Shown one piece after another: positions 19,459 to 29,023 of a stretch of 64,000 nucleotides of DNA. The notes beneath the pieces are model-generated. The model was not told the origin of the DNA. It worked only from the letters and a program-made list of their open reading frames with translations, and searched no databases. The stretch spans positions 1,186,001-1,250,000 of the forward strand of contig NZ_CP097269.1 in assembly GCF_028473645.1 (NCBI RefSeq). Reading direction: 5' to 3'. Origin of the DNA: Acidovorax sp. GBBC 1281 (lineage in GTDB: Bacteria > Pseudomonadota > Gammaproteobacteria > Burkholderiales > Burkholderiaceae_C). Every line of letters starts with the position of its first letter. Position 1 is the stretch's first letter. Position numbers and translations under genes: made by a program.

Positions 19459-20133
19459 ATGTTCTATGTGTTCGGGCCTTCGGGCCAGATGTACCGCGGC
19501 GGGCCGGAGCAATTGGCGCAGGTGGCGCCCGTGCGGCGGGTGCAGCGGCCCCAGGCACTGCGCACCCGCTCCGCCGACCCCGAGGCGGATCCGTTCCCCC
19601 CCGTTCCCGCGCCGCCCCCCGACCCCGGCCCGGTGAACCTGCGCGCGCAAGAGGCCGTGAGCGCCTACGCGCAGACCGAGCAGGGCCCGCAGGTGCCCCG
19701 CCAGCCGCTGTCTCGCGTCCAGGACGTGATGACCGTGGGCGCCCTCACCGTGCCGCCCGACATCCGCGTGAACGATGCCTGGGCCACGCTGGCGGAGCAC
19801 CGCATCGCCCAGGCGCCCGTGGTCGACGCCGCGGGCCATGTGGTCGGGCTGCTGCTGCGCGCCGACATGGCGCCGCTCGATCTGCTGCCCGAGCCCGGCA
19901 GCGTGAAGGCGGCCATCGACCTGGCGCGCCGGCCCGTCTCCGAGATCATGGTGAGCCCAGTGCCCACCGTGGCCGCCGATACCGAACTGCGCCGGGTGGC
20001 GGGCGTGCTGCTCGACACCGGCCTGCCCGGCCTGCCGGTGACCGACGAGGCCGGCACCATGACCGGCTTCATCTCGCGCACCGACATCCTTCGCGCCGTC
20101 GCGGCCGACCCGCCCCTGGACCTCTGGAGCTGA
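19459..20133 (+). CDS. CBS-domain pair protein
   Basis: 224 residues from the ATG at 19459, chosen because AGGAG at 19448-19452 is correctly spaced for it and only one base from the ATG at 19453. A short N-terminus MFYVFGPSGQMYRG and a Pro-rich linker (PPVPAPPPDPGP) precede two CBS motifs, VQDVMTVGALTVPPDIRVND and VSEIMVSPVPTVAADTELR, ending TGFISRTDILRAV. Tandem CBS domains bind adenosyl ligands and regulate partner proteins. No partner domain is fused, so the target is unknown. Confidence 0.82.
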   Translation: MFYVFGPSGQMYRGGPEQLAQVAPVRRVQRPQALRTRSADPEADPFPPVPAPPPDPGPVNLRAQEAVSAYAQTEQGPQVPRQPLSRVQDVMTVGALTVPPDIRVNDAWATLAEHRIAQAPVVDAAGHVVGLLLRADMAPLDLLPEPGSVKAAIDLARRPVSEIMVSPVPTVAADTELRRVAGVLLDTGLPGLPVTDEAGTMTGFISRTDILRAVAADPPLDLWS

Positions 20134-20182
20134 TGCGGCCCGCGGCACCGCCCGCTGCCGCGGCGCAGCACCGCCACCGCGC

Positions 20183-20222
20183 ATGAAAAAACCCGCGGGG
20201 CCTGGCAGCCGCGCGGGTTCTT
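20183..20222 (-). terminator. Bidirectional hairpin terminator
   Basis: AACCCGCG pairs with CGCGGGTT across a 14-base loop-rich centre. On the minus strand it is followed by a TTTTTT run, and on the plus strand by a shorter T-rich stretch. It lies between the convergent CBS gene and CNNM/CorC-family gene and probably serves both. Confidence 0.7.
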
Positions 20223-20289
20223 GAGGGATCGAGGCAACCCGCAGCTGGCGCCACGGGCCGCGCCCTCACTGGGCGAATCGCTCAGCGGA

Positions 20290-21612
20290 TCATTCGGCCG
20301 AAATCGCCTCGGGCTCGGCGATCTCCACCGAGGGCAGCGGGCTCGCCAGCACTTTGTCGATGGTCTTGCCGTCCATGTCCACCACCTCGAACTGCCAGCC
20401 CTCCCACTGCACCGTGTCGGTCACGCGGGGCAGCTTGCCGGTCAGCAGCATCACCATGCCGCTGAGCGTGTGGTAGCGGCCGCGGTCTTCCTCGGGCACG
20501 GCGTCCAGGTTCAGGCGGTCTTTCAGTTCGGGCACAGGGATGTGGCCGTCCAGCAGCCAGCTGCCGTCCTCGCGCTGCACCGCCCAGGAGGTTTCGGGGT
20601 CGCGGGCGTGGAATTCACCCGTGATGGCCTCGATCAAATCCTGCAGCGTGACGATGCCCTGCACTTCGCCGTACTCGTCGATCACGAACGCCATGTGCAG
20701 GTCGGACTGGCGGAAGTTGTCCAGCAGCTCCATGCCGGTGATGGTCTCGGGCACGTACAGCGCCGTCTGCAGCGGCTGCGTGGCCAGGTCGCGCGCCTGC
20801 TCGCGCAGCGAGCGCGACAGCCACTGGCGGGCATTCAGCACGCCCAGCACGTTCTCCATGCCGCCACGCACCACGGGAAAGCGCGCGTGGTCCGACTCTT
20901 CGATGCATTTGAGGTTCTCTTCGAACGAGTCCTCCACGTCCAGCACCGCCACATCGGCGCGCGGCACCATCAGCGAACCGATCTGGCGGTCGTCCAGGCG
21001 AAACACGTTGCGCACCATCTGGTGCTCGTGCGACTCGATCACGCCGGCGCTCGTGCCTTCGGCCAGCACCGCGTGGATCTCGGCCTCGGTCACCGCGCTG
21101 GCGTTGTTCTCCTTCACGCCCAGCAGGCGCAGCAGGCCCTGCGTGGACATGGACAGCAGCTTCACGAACGGCTTGGTCGCAATGGCCAGCCAGTTGATCG
21201 GGCGGGCCACCAGGCGGGCGATGACTTCCGGATGGCTCTGGCCCAGGCGCTTGGGCACGAGTTCGCCCACGACGATGGAGAAGTAGGTGATGAGCATCAC
21301 CACCAGGCCGGTGGCCAGGTAGCTGGCGTATTTGGCCTCCAGCCCCAGCGTGCGCAGCCATTCGCCCAATGGCTGGGCCAGCGCGGCTTCGCCGACGATA
21401 CCGTTCAGCACACCGATGGAGGTGATGCCGATCTGGATGGTGGAGAGGAATCGGGTCGGGTCTTCGCCCAGCTTGACGGCAGCGACCGCGCCGCTATCGC
21501 CCTCATCGATCAGCTTCTGAAGCCGGGTCTTGCGCGCCGTGACCAGCGCCAGTTCCGACATGGCGAACAGGCCATTGAGCAGGATGAGGGCGAACAGTAT
21601 TGCTATCTCCAT
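20290..21612 (-). CDS. CNNM/HlyC-CorC family membrane protein
   Basis: 440 residues. The N-terminal DUF21 membrane domain (about residues 1-180) has several transmembrane segments, with MEIAILFALILLNGLFAMSE at the start and SIVVGELVPKRLG as its signature. Two CBS domains follow (about 205-330, with SLMVPRADV, FPVVRGG and HMAFVIDEYGEVQGIVT). The C-terminal CorC_HlyC domain is about 350-430 and includes LDGHIPVPEL. Relatives are linked to magnesium/cobalt efflux; older names such as hemolysin are misleading. It is inner-membrane and monocistronic. Confidence 0.9.
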   Translation of the reverse strand: MEIAILFALILLNGLFAMSELALVTARKTRLQKLIDEGDSGAVAAVKLGEDPTRFLSTIQIGITSIGVLNGIVGEAALAQPLGEWLRTLGLEAKYASYLATGLVVMLITYFSIVVGELVPKRLGQSHPEVIARLVARPINWLAIATKPFVKLLSMSTQGLLRLLGVKENNASAVTEAEIHAVLAEGTSAGVIESHEHQMVRNVFRLDDRQIGSLMVPRADVAVLDVEDSFEENLKCIEESDHARFPVVRGGMENVLGVLNARQWLSRSLREQARDLATQPLQTALYVPETITGMELLDNFRQSDLHMAFVIDEYGEVQGIVTLQDLIEAITGEFHARDPETSWAVQREDGSWLLDGHIPVPELKDRLNLDAVPEEDRGRYHTLSGMVMLLTGKLPRVTDTVQWEGWQFEVVDMDGKTIDKVLASPLPSVEIAEPEAISAE

Positions 21613-21807
21613 AGACAGGGAACGGATGGGTTCCCTCAGAGTGAATCAACCGCAAATTGTAAGAAGTCACAACCGCCGTGGGGTCATAAGGGCCGCCCGC
21701 GTAGGGACATTGGGGCGCCAGCGTGGTATTTGCGCCCTGTCGCTGCCGGGACAGGGCCTGCGGCAGGCGCCAGAGACCATGCATCGAAATGGCCTCCAGT
21801 GCAATAA

Positions 21808-21842
21808 TTACTAGGGCATATAGCTATTAAATTAATAGCAAA
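21808..21842 (+). repeat. Interspersed ~35-bp repeat, copy b
   Basis: ATTACTAGGGCATATAGCTA followed by TTAAATTAATAGCAA, preceded by CCTCCAGTGCAATA, which is also shared with the rhs copies (GGCTCCAGTGCAAGA). The arms AGCTATTA and TAATAGC can pair. It lies in the 247-bp gap upstream of the CNNM gene and just after the ispH stop. Confidence 0.75.
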
Positions 21843-21859
21843 ACGATAGCCAATCGATT

Positions 21860-22855
21860 TCAATGCCCTGCGGGGCCCGTCTCCGGCGTGCGCTCGGTGA
21901 TCGCCAGCCCCGTGGCCGCATCGATGCGCAGGCCCTTGGGCAGCGGGAATTTCACCGTCTCCTCGATGCCGTCCATCTTGCGCACCGAAACGGCGCCCAG
22001 CGCCTTGATGCGGTCGATCACCTGGCGCACCAGGATCTCGGGCGCCGAGGCGCCGGCCGTCAGCCCCACGCGGGCCACGCCCTCGAACCACTCGGGGCGC
22101 AGCTCCTCGGCGCTGTCCACCATGTAGGCCCGCGTGCCCAGGCGCGCCGCCAGCTCGCGCAGCCGGTTGCTGTTGGAGCTGGTGGGGCTGCCCACCACGA
22201 TCACCAGGTCCACCTGCGGGCTCAGCACCTTGATCGCGTCCTGCCGGTTCTGCGTGGCGTAGCAGATGTCCTGCTGCTTGGGCTCGCGCACGCTCGGGAA
22301 CCGCGCGCGCACCGCCGCGCTGATCTCGGCCGCGTCGTCCACCGACAGCGTGGTCTGCGTCACCACCGCCAGCTTGGCCGTCTGCCCGGGCTGCACGCGG
22401 GCCACGTCCTGCACGTCCTCCACCAGGTGGATGCCATGGTCCAGCTGGCCCATGGTGCCTTCCACCTCGGGGTGGCCCTTGTGGCCGATCATGATGAACT
22501 CGTAGCCCTCCTTGGCCAGCTTGGCGACCTCCACGTGCACCTTGGTCACCAGCGGGCAGGTGGCGTCGAACACGCTGAAGCCGCGCTCGGCCGCCTCGGT
22601 CTGCACCGCCTTGCTCACGCCGTGGGCAGAGAACACCAGCGTGGAGCCCGGCGGCACCTCGGCCAGGTCCTCGATGAAGATCGCGCCCTTGGCCTTGAGG
22701 TCGTTCACCACGTAGGTGTTGTGCACGATCTCGTGGCGCACGTAGATCGGCGCGCCGAACTTCTGCAGCGCGCGCTCGACGATCTCGATCGCGCGGTCCA
22801 CGCCCGCGCAAAAGCCGCGCGGCTCGGCCAGAACGATTTCCTGGGGTTTTTGCAT
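21860..22855 (-). CDS. ispH: 4-hydroxy-3-methylbut-2-enyl diphosphate reductase
   Basis: 331 residues with all three cluster-ligand cysteines in context: [24 protein letters not shown] and a third near [16 protein letters not shown] (IspH region), with HGVSK and TQTTLSVDD also present. It is the last enzyme of the MEP pathway, reducing HMBPP to IPP/DMAPP with a 4Fe-4S cluster. It lies 4 bases after the fkpB stop, the same fkpB-ispH order as in many proteobacteria. Confidence 0.97.
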   Translation of the reverse strand: MQKPQEIVLAEPRGFCAGVDRAIEIVERALQKFGAPIYVRHEIVHNTYVVNDLKAKGAIFIEDLAEVPPGSTLVFSAHGVSKAVQTEAAERGFSVFDATCPLVTKVHVEVAKLAKEGYEFIMIGHKGHPEVEGTMGQLDHGIHLVEDVQDVARVQPGQTAKLAVVTQTTLSVDDAAEISAAVRARFPSVREPKQQDICYATQNRQDAIKVLSPQVDLVIVVGSPTSSNSNRLRELAARLGTRAYMVDSAEELRPEWFEGVARVGLTAGASAPEILVRQVIDRIKALGAVSVRKMDGIEETVKFPLPKGLRIDAATGLAITERTPETGPAGH

Positions 22856-22859
22856 GGCC

Positions 22860-23348
22860 TCAGAGCACCCCGATGAGTTGCACCTCGAAGGTGACCGGCT
22901 GGCCCGCCAGCGGGTGGTTGAAGTCGAAGCGCACCGCGCCGTCCTCGCGCACCGCCAGCACCACGCCCGCGTAACTGCCCAGACCGTCCGGCGTGGGGAA
23001 CTGCACCACGTCGCCCGCGGTGTAGCGCTCGTCGGGGTCGCCCAGCTCGGCCAGCAGTTTGCGCGCCACCCACTGCTGCATGTCGGGATTGCGGTCGCCG
23101 AAGGCCTCGCCCGCGGGCAGGGTGAACGTGGTGCGGGTGCCCTCGGGCAGGCCGATCAGGCACTGCTCCATGGCAGGGGACAGCTCGCCCGCGCCCAGGG
23201 ACAGGGTGGCCGGCTTGTCGCCGAAGGTGTTGATCACGTCGCCCGCCGGGCCGGCCAGACGGTAGTGCAGGGTCAGGAAGGAACCGGCCTGCACGGTGGG
23301 AGCGGCGGCCGGAGAGGCAACGAGGGAGGTGGGGGCGAGGGTGGTCAT
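22860..23348 (-). CDS. fkpB: FKBP-type peptidyl-prolyl isomerase, SlpA/FkpB-like
   Basis: 162 residues. [45 protein letters not shown] and the ending [21 protein letters not shown] are typical of the SlyD/FkpB branch of FKBP-type isomerases, with an insert-in-flap domain and no metal-binding tail. It acts in the cytoplasm on proline peptide bonds. It is the first gene of a two-gene operon with ispH, and divergent from radC. Confidence 0.92.
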   Translation of the reverse strand: MTTLAPTSLVASPAAAPTVQAGSFLTLHYRLAGPAGDVINTFGDKPATLSLGAGELSPAMEQCLIGLPEGTRTTFTLPAGEAFGDRNPDMQQWVARKLLAELGDPDERYTAGDVVQFPTPDGLGSYAGVVLAVREDGAVRFDFNHPLAGQPVTFEVQLIGVL

Positions 23349-23442
23349 GAGAGTCCCGATAAACTGGCCGCCATTGTAGAAACCCGCCCATCCCCTGCCC
23401 CGCGCGCGGCCATGCCGCCGCCCTTACCGGACCTGCCGCACC

Positions 23443-24156
23443 ATGCTCATGAAAACCATGCCTGCCGATGCCCGGCCCCGCGAACGGCTGCTCCAGCGGG
23501 GCCCTGCCGCGCTGTCGGATGCGGAATTGCTCGCGATCATCCTTCGCACAGGCATTGCAGGCAAAGGCGTAATGGAGATGGCATGCGAACTACTCGCGCC
23601 AACCCAGGTGGATGTGGCATCGGGCAAACCCACCGGCGGCTTCAGCGGTATCAGTGGCCTGCTCCATACCAGCGCTGATGACCTGCGGCGTATCAAAGGT
23701 CTCGGCCCCGCCAAGCGGGCCGAATTGGTGGCGGTGCTGGAACTGGCAAGGCGAGCGCTCGCAGAACAACTAAGCGAGCGCGAGGCATTCGAGTCCCCGA
23801 CCGCCGTGAAGCATTATTTGCAGTTGCACTTGGCCGGCCGAGGTTACGAAGTCTTTGCCGTGATGTTCATGGACGCCCAGAACCGCATGATCGCCCTGGA
23901 CGAGATGTTCCGCGGCACGCTCACCCATGCCAGTGTGTACCCCCGCGAAATCGTCACCCGCGCCCTGCACCACCACGCCGCCGCCGTGGTGCTGGCCCAC
24001 AACCACCCCAGCGGCAGCGTGAAGCCCAGCCGCGCGGATGAAAACCTCACCCACCTTCTCACTAAAGCCCTGGCACTGGTGGACGTGCGCGTGCTGGACC
24101 ACGTGATCGTGGCGCCCGGCAACGCGCTGTCGATGGCCGAATCCGGAATGCTGTAA
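23443..24156 (+). CDS. radC: RadC-family JAB/MPN protein
   Basis: 237 residues. The N-terminal UPF0758 region ([26 protein letters not shown]) and a helix-hairpin-helix-like part ([15 protein letters not shown]) precede the RadC domain. The JAMM zinc motif is visible as [18 protein letters not shown] with the upstream Glu in DEMF. The historical link to DNA repair in E. coli is disputed, so the cellular role is uncertain. It is intact and lies at the left border of the accessory region; the following 182 bp are AT-rich and contain the promoter of the next gene but nothing else. Confidence 0.92.
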   Translation: MLMKTMPADARPRERLLQRGPAALSDAELLAIILRTGIAGKGVMEMACELLAPTQVDVASGKPTGGFSGISGLLHTSADDLRRIKGLGPAKRAELVAVLELARRALAEQLSEREAFESPTAVKHYLQLHLAGRGYEVFAVMFMDAQNRMIALDEMFRGTLTHASVYPREIVTRALHHHAAAVVLAHNHPSGSVKPSRADENLTHLLTKALALVDVRVLDHVIVAPGNALSMAESGML

Positions 24157-24338
24157 GGCGCTGGCGGGGTGGGCTGCCGGGGCTGCAGCCTGCCTGTTGA
24201 CTCCAGCCCCCTCGCCGCACGAGCATTGTCGATTTATTAACAATTGGTTAATAAATTAAATTACCCAAAAGTCACATTTTTGCTTTTTCCGATTAGCATT
24301 CGCCCCCAATAAAAACGCGATCTCGAAGGGGGGATTGA

Positions 24339-25184
24339 ATGAGCGCAGAACTCGCGGCCACGTTCTTCACCGTCGGCTACGGACAGACCCTGGCCCAGTC
24401 CATGGACAGGAACCAGGTGGACGTGCTGGTGCTGACGCAGGGGCAGTACATGAGCATCCTGCAGGACAGGGCCAGGCGCAATGCCGCCCTGGAATTCAAC
24501 CTGCGCAAGATGCTGTCGCAGTCCACATTCGGGCAGTATTGGCAGAAAGAATTCAGCCCGAATGCGGGTGAGCCTTGGGTCGGGCCCGTAGCGCAAGGGG
24601 TCAATGACGTGCTGGCGATCGGCAAGACGCTGAACGCCATCGGTATGGCGGGTATCAGCACCTACATCAAGACCACGGCAACGGGCACGTACATCATCAT
24701 CAAGGGGTACTCCGCCCAGCGCAGCAGTGCATTGCAGGGCACGCGCTACCTGGCGACCAACCCGAAGATGCTGCAGCTCGGATTGGGGATAAAGAGTTTG
24801 CAGGGGATTGCCAAGGGCGGTTTTATTCTGGGCGTGGTCGTGTCCACAGGACTTGAGGTGATGGACTTCATGTTCAACGACGAGAAGACCATGTACGACC
24901 TCGTGGGCGGCATCGGCGTAGAAGCCGTCAAGGGAGGGCTTGGCGCCCTGGTGGCCTATGGCGCGGCTGCGTTTGTAGGCACTTCGATGACTGCGGTTGC
25001 GGTCGTTCCTCTCGGTTTTATGGCGGTGGTTGCACTCGCCACCGGCATCGGCCTGAATGTACTGGACCGCCGCTACAGCATCGAAGACAAAGTGATCACT
25101 GCCCTCAAAATGCTCCCGGAAGAGACGGCGCAGGGTATGTACTACATAGGCGCTGTTGCACAAATCGAATTGCAGACGGCATGA
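24339..25184 (+). CDS. Unrecognised membrane-active-like protein, C-terminus cut by IS remnant
   Basis: The ATG at 24339 is preceded by GGGGGGATTGA. The native part is about 270 codons (to 25148); the last ~11 codons (AVAQIELQTA) come from the end of an IS903-group remnant. The N-terminal ~100 residues are soluble-looking. The C-terminal half holds glycine/alanine-rich hydrophobic helices, for example GFILGVVVSTGLEVMDFMF and ALVAYGAAAFVGTSMTAVAV, then LDRRYSIEDKVITALK. The layout reminds me of pore-forming or membrane-depolarising toxins, and it lies upstream of vgrG, but I cannot assign a family. A membrane immunity protein is the alternative. Confidence 0.55.
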   Translation: MSAELAATFFTVGYGQTLAQSMDRNQVDVLVLTQGQYMSILQDRARRNAALEFNLRKMLSQSTFGQYWQKEFSPNAGEPWVGPVAQGVNDVLAIGKTLNAIGMAGISTYIKTTATGTYIIIKGYSAQRSSALQGTRYLATNPKMLQLGLGIKSLQGIAKGGFILGVVVSTGLEVMDFMFNDEKTMYDLVGGIGVEAVKGGLGALVAYGAAAFVGTSMTAVAVVPLGFMAVVALATGIGLNVLDRRYSIEDKVITALKMLPEETAQGMYYIGAVAQIELQTA

Positions 25185-25215
25185 CCCCAACCCCAGACGG
25201 ACCTATGCCACAGCA
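25149..25215 (-). mobile_element. IS903-group right-end remnant (67 bp)
   Basis: Reverse orientation: GGCGCTGTTGCACAAATCG at 25149 matches the right end of the element at 9133-10183, and the match continues to the transposase stop region (CCTATGCCACAGCA). It is then cut by the IS5-family element at 25216. The remaining ~980 bp of the element are missing. Confidence 0.88.
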
Positions 25216-26497
25216 GGGAGCCTCTCACAACCCCATGTTTGACGAATCCGAATAGGGAGGAGTGGGCGCCAGTAGCCGTTTGAGCGTGATGAGGCCCAGC
25301 AACGGTCTGCGCCTGGGTGCATGAGGGGCCTTGCAGGCCCGGTGGCTCAGGCTTTCACCGTTTGCAGGCGCACTTGTGCCTTGCCAGTGGCGGGCTTGAA
25401 GAAAGCATCCACGCCCCGATGCAGGAACCAGGCCAGTCGCTTCATGTTGTAGCAGGCGGCCATCATCGTCATCCCCACCGTGGCGCGCGCCTGTCCGATG
25501 GTGCGCACGAACTTGCCCCCCAGGTGGCGGATACCGGCGAACACGTGCTCCACCTTGGCTCGTTTCTTTGCGATGCGCTGGTTGCGCCCCTTCTGGCATT
25601 CGCTCTGTGGTCGGCCCGCCTGCGCACGGCGCTGCATCGCATCCACGAATCCCAGCACTTTCAGCATCTGGCACCTTTGGCGGCTCGGGTAGGCTTTGTC
25701 CGCATGCACTGCCCGCCCGGTGTTGTGCATGTCCAGCACCTCATCGAAGTGGTGCCCGTCGTGCTCGCTGGCCGTGCCCGTGGCGAGGCGGCGGATGAAG
25801 CCGTGCTTGAGGTCCACGCTCACGCTGAGCTTGTAGCCGAAGTGGCTTTTGCCGTGCTTCTTCGTGTGCGTGGCCTCCACATCCTTTTGCCTGCGTCGCG
25901 CTTGGCTCCAGTCCGGCTGCCCGCCTTGTGCCAGCGTTCGCCGCTCCTGCTGGCCGATGTGCTGTCGGGGCGCGGGCACCAGCGTGGCATCAATGGCCTG
26001 CCCGCCCCGGGCGATGTAGCCGTGGCGCTGCAGTTGGGCATCCACCCCCTGGAACAAGGCCGTTGCCCCGCCCACGCCAAGGCGCTCGCCAAAGCGCCAG
26101 ATCGTGTTGCGGTCCGGCACGTTCATCGCATCCTGCAACAGGCAAAACCGCTGGTAGCTCCCCCGGTCCAGCAACTGATACTCCATCTGCTCATCGGACA
26201 GGTTGTACAGCCGCTTCAACACCAGGATGCGCACCATCACCTCGGTGGGGTAGGCGGGCCGACCGCCCCGGCGGCCACCCCCGCGTTCGATCAAGGCATC
26301 CACCAGCCGGGCCAGTTCTGCGAAGTCGATGTGCCGCGCGATCACCTGCAGCGGATCGCCCACCTCATCTCTCTTGTGTTGGCGCGAGGCCTCAGCGAAC
26401 AGGTCGAACTTCAGGGCGCTACGGGGAGTGATCATGGCAAAGGATGGAGCACGCATTCTCGATCAACAAGGGACCGGATGGGTTTTGAGAGGTTCCC
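25216..26497 (-). mobile_element. IS5-family element, complete copy 3 (minus orientation)
   Basis: The 1282-bp element has the usual ends (GGGAGCCTCTC at 25216, GAGAGGTTCCC at 26497). The flanks AGCA and AATA do not match. It truncates the IS903-group remnant on its left, so sequence has been deleted or exchanged here. The 202 bp to vgrG on its right hold no clear gene. Confidence 0.93.
25347..26456 (-). CDS. IS5-family DDE transposase (copy 3)
   Basis: 369 residues, intact and the same protein as the transposases at 12115 and 43251, with the DDE acidic residues in IDATLVP, HADKAYPS and KVEHVFAG. Confidence 0.93.
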   Translation of the reverse strand: MRAPSFAMITPRSALKFDLFAEASRQHKRDEVGDPLQVIARHIDFAELARLVDALIERGGGRRGGRPAYPTEVMVRILVLKRLYNLSDEQMEYQLLDRGSYQRFCLLQDAMNVPDRNTIWRFGERLGVGGATALFQGVDAQLQRHGYIARGGQAIDATLVPAPRQHIGQQERRTLAQGGQPDWSQARRRQKDVEATHTKKHGKSHFGYKLSVSVDLKHGFIRRLATGTASEHDGHHFDEVLDMHNTGRAVHADKAYPSRQRCQMLKVLGFVDAMQRRAQAGRPQSECQKGRNQRIAKKRAKVEHVFAGIRHLGGKFVRTIGQARATVGMTMMAACYNMKRLAWFLHRGVDAFFKPATGKAQVRLQTVKA

Positions 26498-26699
26498 AAT
26501 AGAGGGCTTGGCGCCAAGACGGTGGCTTGGCATGCTGGCCGCATTGCATGCAGGGGATGCGGTGTGTTCTGATGCCTCTTTGAGATGCGTGTCGTGCAAT
26601 GCCCTTGAGCTGGCCTTGTTTAATCGATGGATTGTCATTATTGGTGGCTATGATCGCGGCCTCTAATCACAGCGATTACGCCGATAAGGGCCTGCTCAC

Positions 26700-29012
26700 A
26701 TGACACGCCGCGTCACGATCCAAACGCCATTGGGAGAACAGTTGCAGTTTCGCCGCCTGCAGGGCCGGGAATCTTTGAGCGAGCTGTTTGCGTTGGATGT
26801 GGATCTGCTGAGCGAGAGCAAGTCCCTCGACCCCAAGGCGTTGCTGGGCAAGCACGCCACGGTGGAGGTGGAGACCGAAGGCGGAGGTCGGCGCTACCTG
26901 GACGGCATCGTCACCCGGTTCGGGCTGCAGGGCGAAGACCACCGGTATTACTCCTACCGCCTGCGCTTGAACCCCTGGCTGTGGCTGGCCACACGCAAGA
27001 GCGACTTCAAGATATTCCAGAACAAGACCGTGCCCGACATCATCGAAGAGGTGCTCGGCAAATACGGCCACCCCCTGCAAAAGCGGCTCACGCGGGCATA
27101 TCGCAGCTGGGATTACTGCGTGCAGTACGGCGAGACCGACTGCGCCTTCGTCTCGCGCCTCATGGAACATGAAGGCATCTACTACTTCCACCAGCACAGC
27201 GCCGGCCAGCACATCCTGACCCTGGCCGACGACATCGTCGCCTCGCACAGCCCGCTCGCGGGCGCCGCCGTCATCCCGTTCTACCCGCCCGAGAAGGCCG
27301 CCGTGGCCGACAAGGAGAACATCCACGCCTGGCAGCTGGCGCAGGAGATCAAGCCCGGGCGGCACTACAACGACGACTACGACTTCAAGAAACCGCGCGC
27401 CGACCTGTCCAACATGCGCCAGACCCCGCCGGGGCATGCGCACGACGCCCACGAAATCTACGAATGGCCGGGCGGCTACACCGAATTCGGCGACGGCGAA
27501 GCCTATGCCCGCGTGCGCCTGCAGGAAAGCCTCACCGGGCACAGCACCGTGCGGGGACAGTCGCGCCACCGGGCGCTGGCCCCGGGCTACACCTTCACGC
27601 TGGAGAACTACCCGCGCGAGGACCAGAACCAGGCCTACCTGATCACCGGCCTGGAATACCACTTCAAGGAAAACCCCCAGGTCAGCGCTGCTGCGCCGGG
27701 CCCCAAGGGCACGGCGCAGGAAGAAGGCTCGTTCCAGCGATTCACCCTGCTGGCGCAGCCCACCAGCGTGCCCTACACCCCCGCGCGCACCACGCCGAAG
27801 CCCAGGACCACCGGCCCGCAGACCGCCGTCGTCGTCGGCCCGCCGGGCGAGGAGATCTGGCCCGACCAGTACGGGCGCGTCAAGGTGCAGTTCCACTGGG
27901 ACCGGGTGGGTGCCATGAACGAGAACTCCAGTTGCTGGGTGCGGGTCTCCAGCAGCTGGGCCGGCTCCGGCTTCGGGGCCCTGTTCATCCCGCGCATCAA
28001 CATGGAAGTCGTGGTCGACTTCCTCAATGGCGACCCGGACTACCCCCTCATCACCGGCTGCGTGTACAACGCCGACAACATGCCGCCGTGGGCGCTGCCG
28101 GCCAACGCCACGCAGTCGGGCATCAAGACCAAGTCGAGCAAGGGCGGGGCCTTCGGAGACGGATTGAAGAACGGTGCGGGCGATGCCAACGCCATCCGCT
28201 TTGAGGACAAGGCCGGGGCCGAGCAGCTGTGGCTGCATGCGCAAAAGGACCAGCTCACCGAAGTGGAGAACGACGAGGACAAGTGGGTCGGTAACGACCG
28301 GCGCAAGACCGTGGACCGGGACGAGACCAACGTCATCCACCGCGACCGCACCGAGACCGTGGACCGCGATGAAACCATCACCGTGCACAACAACCGCACC
28401 GAGCGGGTGGACCACAACGAGAAGATCAGCATCGGCGACAACCGGAACGAAGACGTCGGCATCGACGAGACGGTGAGCATCGGCAACAACCGCAGCAAGA
28501 CCATCGGCCGCAACGAGAAGGACAAGATCGGCAACAACTGGTCGATCAAGGTCGGCAGCTTCAAGACCGAGACCGTCGGCCTCGCCTACCTGCAGAACGT
28601 GGGGCTGGCCAAGATGATGAACATCGGCGCGGCCTACAACGTGAACGTGGGCGCGGCTATGGTGGTCAACGTGGGCCTGACGCAGAGCACCAACGTGCTG
28701 ATGGGGCGCTCAGTCACCGTGGGGCAGAGCCAGACCAGCAAGGTGGGCAAGGACCGCACCGACAGTACCTCCGACAACTACACCGAGAGCGTGGGCAAGA
28801 GCGCGGCCACGACGATCGGCGAGGTGCGCACGCTATCGGTCGGCAAGGAAATGTCCGTGACCGTGGGCGACGCCATCGAGATCAAATGCGGCAAGGCCGT
28901 GCTGCGCATGACCAGCGACGGCACCGTGCAGATCAACGGGCAGACCATCAACGTGGCCGGTAGCTCCAGCGTCACCGTGGCGTCGCCCAACACCAATGTC
29001 AATCCCACCTGA
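26700..29012 (+). CDS. vgrG: Type VI secretion tip protein VgrG
   Basis: 770 residues. The N-terminal gp27-like part (about 1-380) includes ELFALDVDLLSE and VQYGETDCAFVSRLMEHEGIYYFHQH. The gp5-like OB-fold follows, with WPDQYGRVKVQFHWDR and CWVRVSSSWAG (about 400-450). The C-terminus is a beta-helix needle of DUF2345/gp5-C type, with a striking run of DRDET/HRDRTETV/NNRSKTIG-type repeats between about 540 and 640. VgrG trimers cap the Hcp tube and carry effectors. The neighbours (DUF2169, PAAR-Rhs) show that this is a VgrG-linked effector cassette. No structural type VI genes are present in the window. Confidence 0.96.
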   Translation: MTRRVTIQTPLGEQLQFRRLQGRESLSELFALDVDLLSESKSLDPKALLGKHATVEVETEGGGRRYLDGIVTRFGLQGEDHRYYSYRLRLNPWLWLATRKSDFKIFQNKTVPDIIEEVLGKYGHPLQKRLTRAYRSWDYCVQYGETDCAFVSRLMEHEGIYYFHQHSAGQHILTLADDIVASHSPLAGAAVIPFYPPEKAAVADKENIHAWQLAQEIKPGRHYNDDYDFKKPRADLSNMRQTPPGHAHDAHEIYEWPGGYTEFGDGEAYARVRLQESLTGHSTVRGQSRHRALAPGYTFTLENYPREDQNQAYLITGLEYHFKENPQVSAAAPGPKGTAQEEGSFQRFTLLAQPTSVPYTPARTTPKPRTTGPQTAVVVGPPGEEIWPDQYGRVKVQFHWDRVGAMNENSSCWVRVSSSWAGSGFGALFIPRINMEVVVDFLNGDPDYPLITGCVYNADNMPPWALPANATQSGIKTKSSKGGAFGDGLKNGAGDANAIRFEDKAGAEQLWLHAQKDQLTEVENDEDKWVGNDRRKTVDRDETNVIHRDRTETVDRDETITVHNNRTERVDHNEKISIGDNRNEDVGIDETVSIGNNRSKTIGRNEKDKIGNNWSIKVGSFKTETVGLAYLQNVGLAKMMNIGAAYNVNVGAAMVVNVGLTQSTNVLMGRSVTVGQSQTSKVGKDRTDSTSDNYTESVGKSAATTIGEVRTLSVGKEMSVTVGDAIEIKCGKAVLRMTSDGTVQINGQTINVAGSSSVTVASPNTNVNPT

Positions 29013-29023
29013 CCGGAGTCCGC

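Noticed and set aside
24290..24338. PIP-like box upstream of the membrane-protein gene at 24339
   Set aside because: One TTCGC is present but no second TTCGN lies 15 bases after it.
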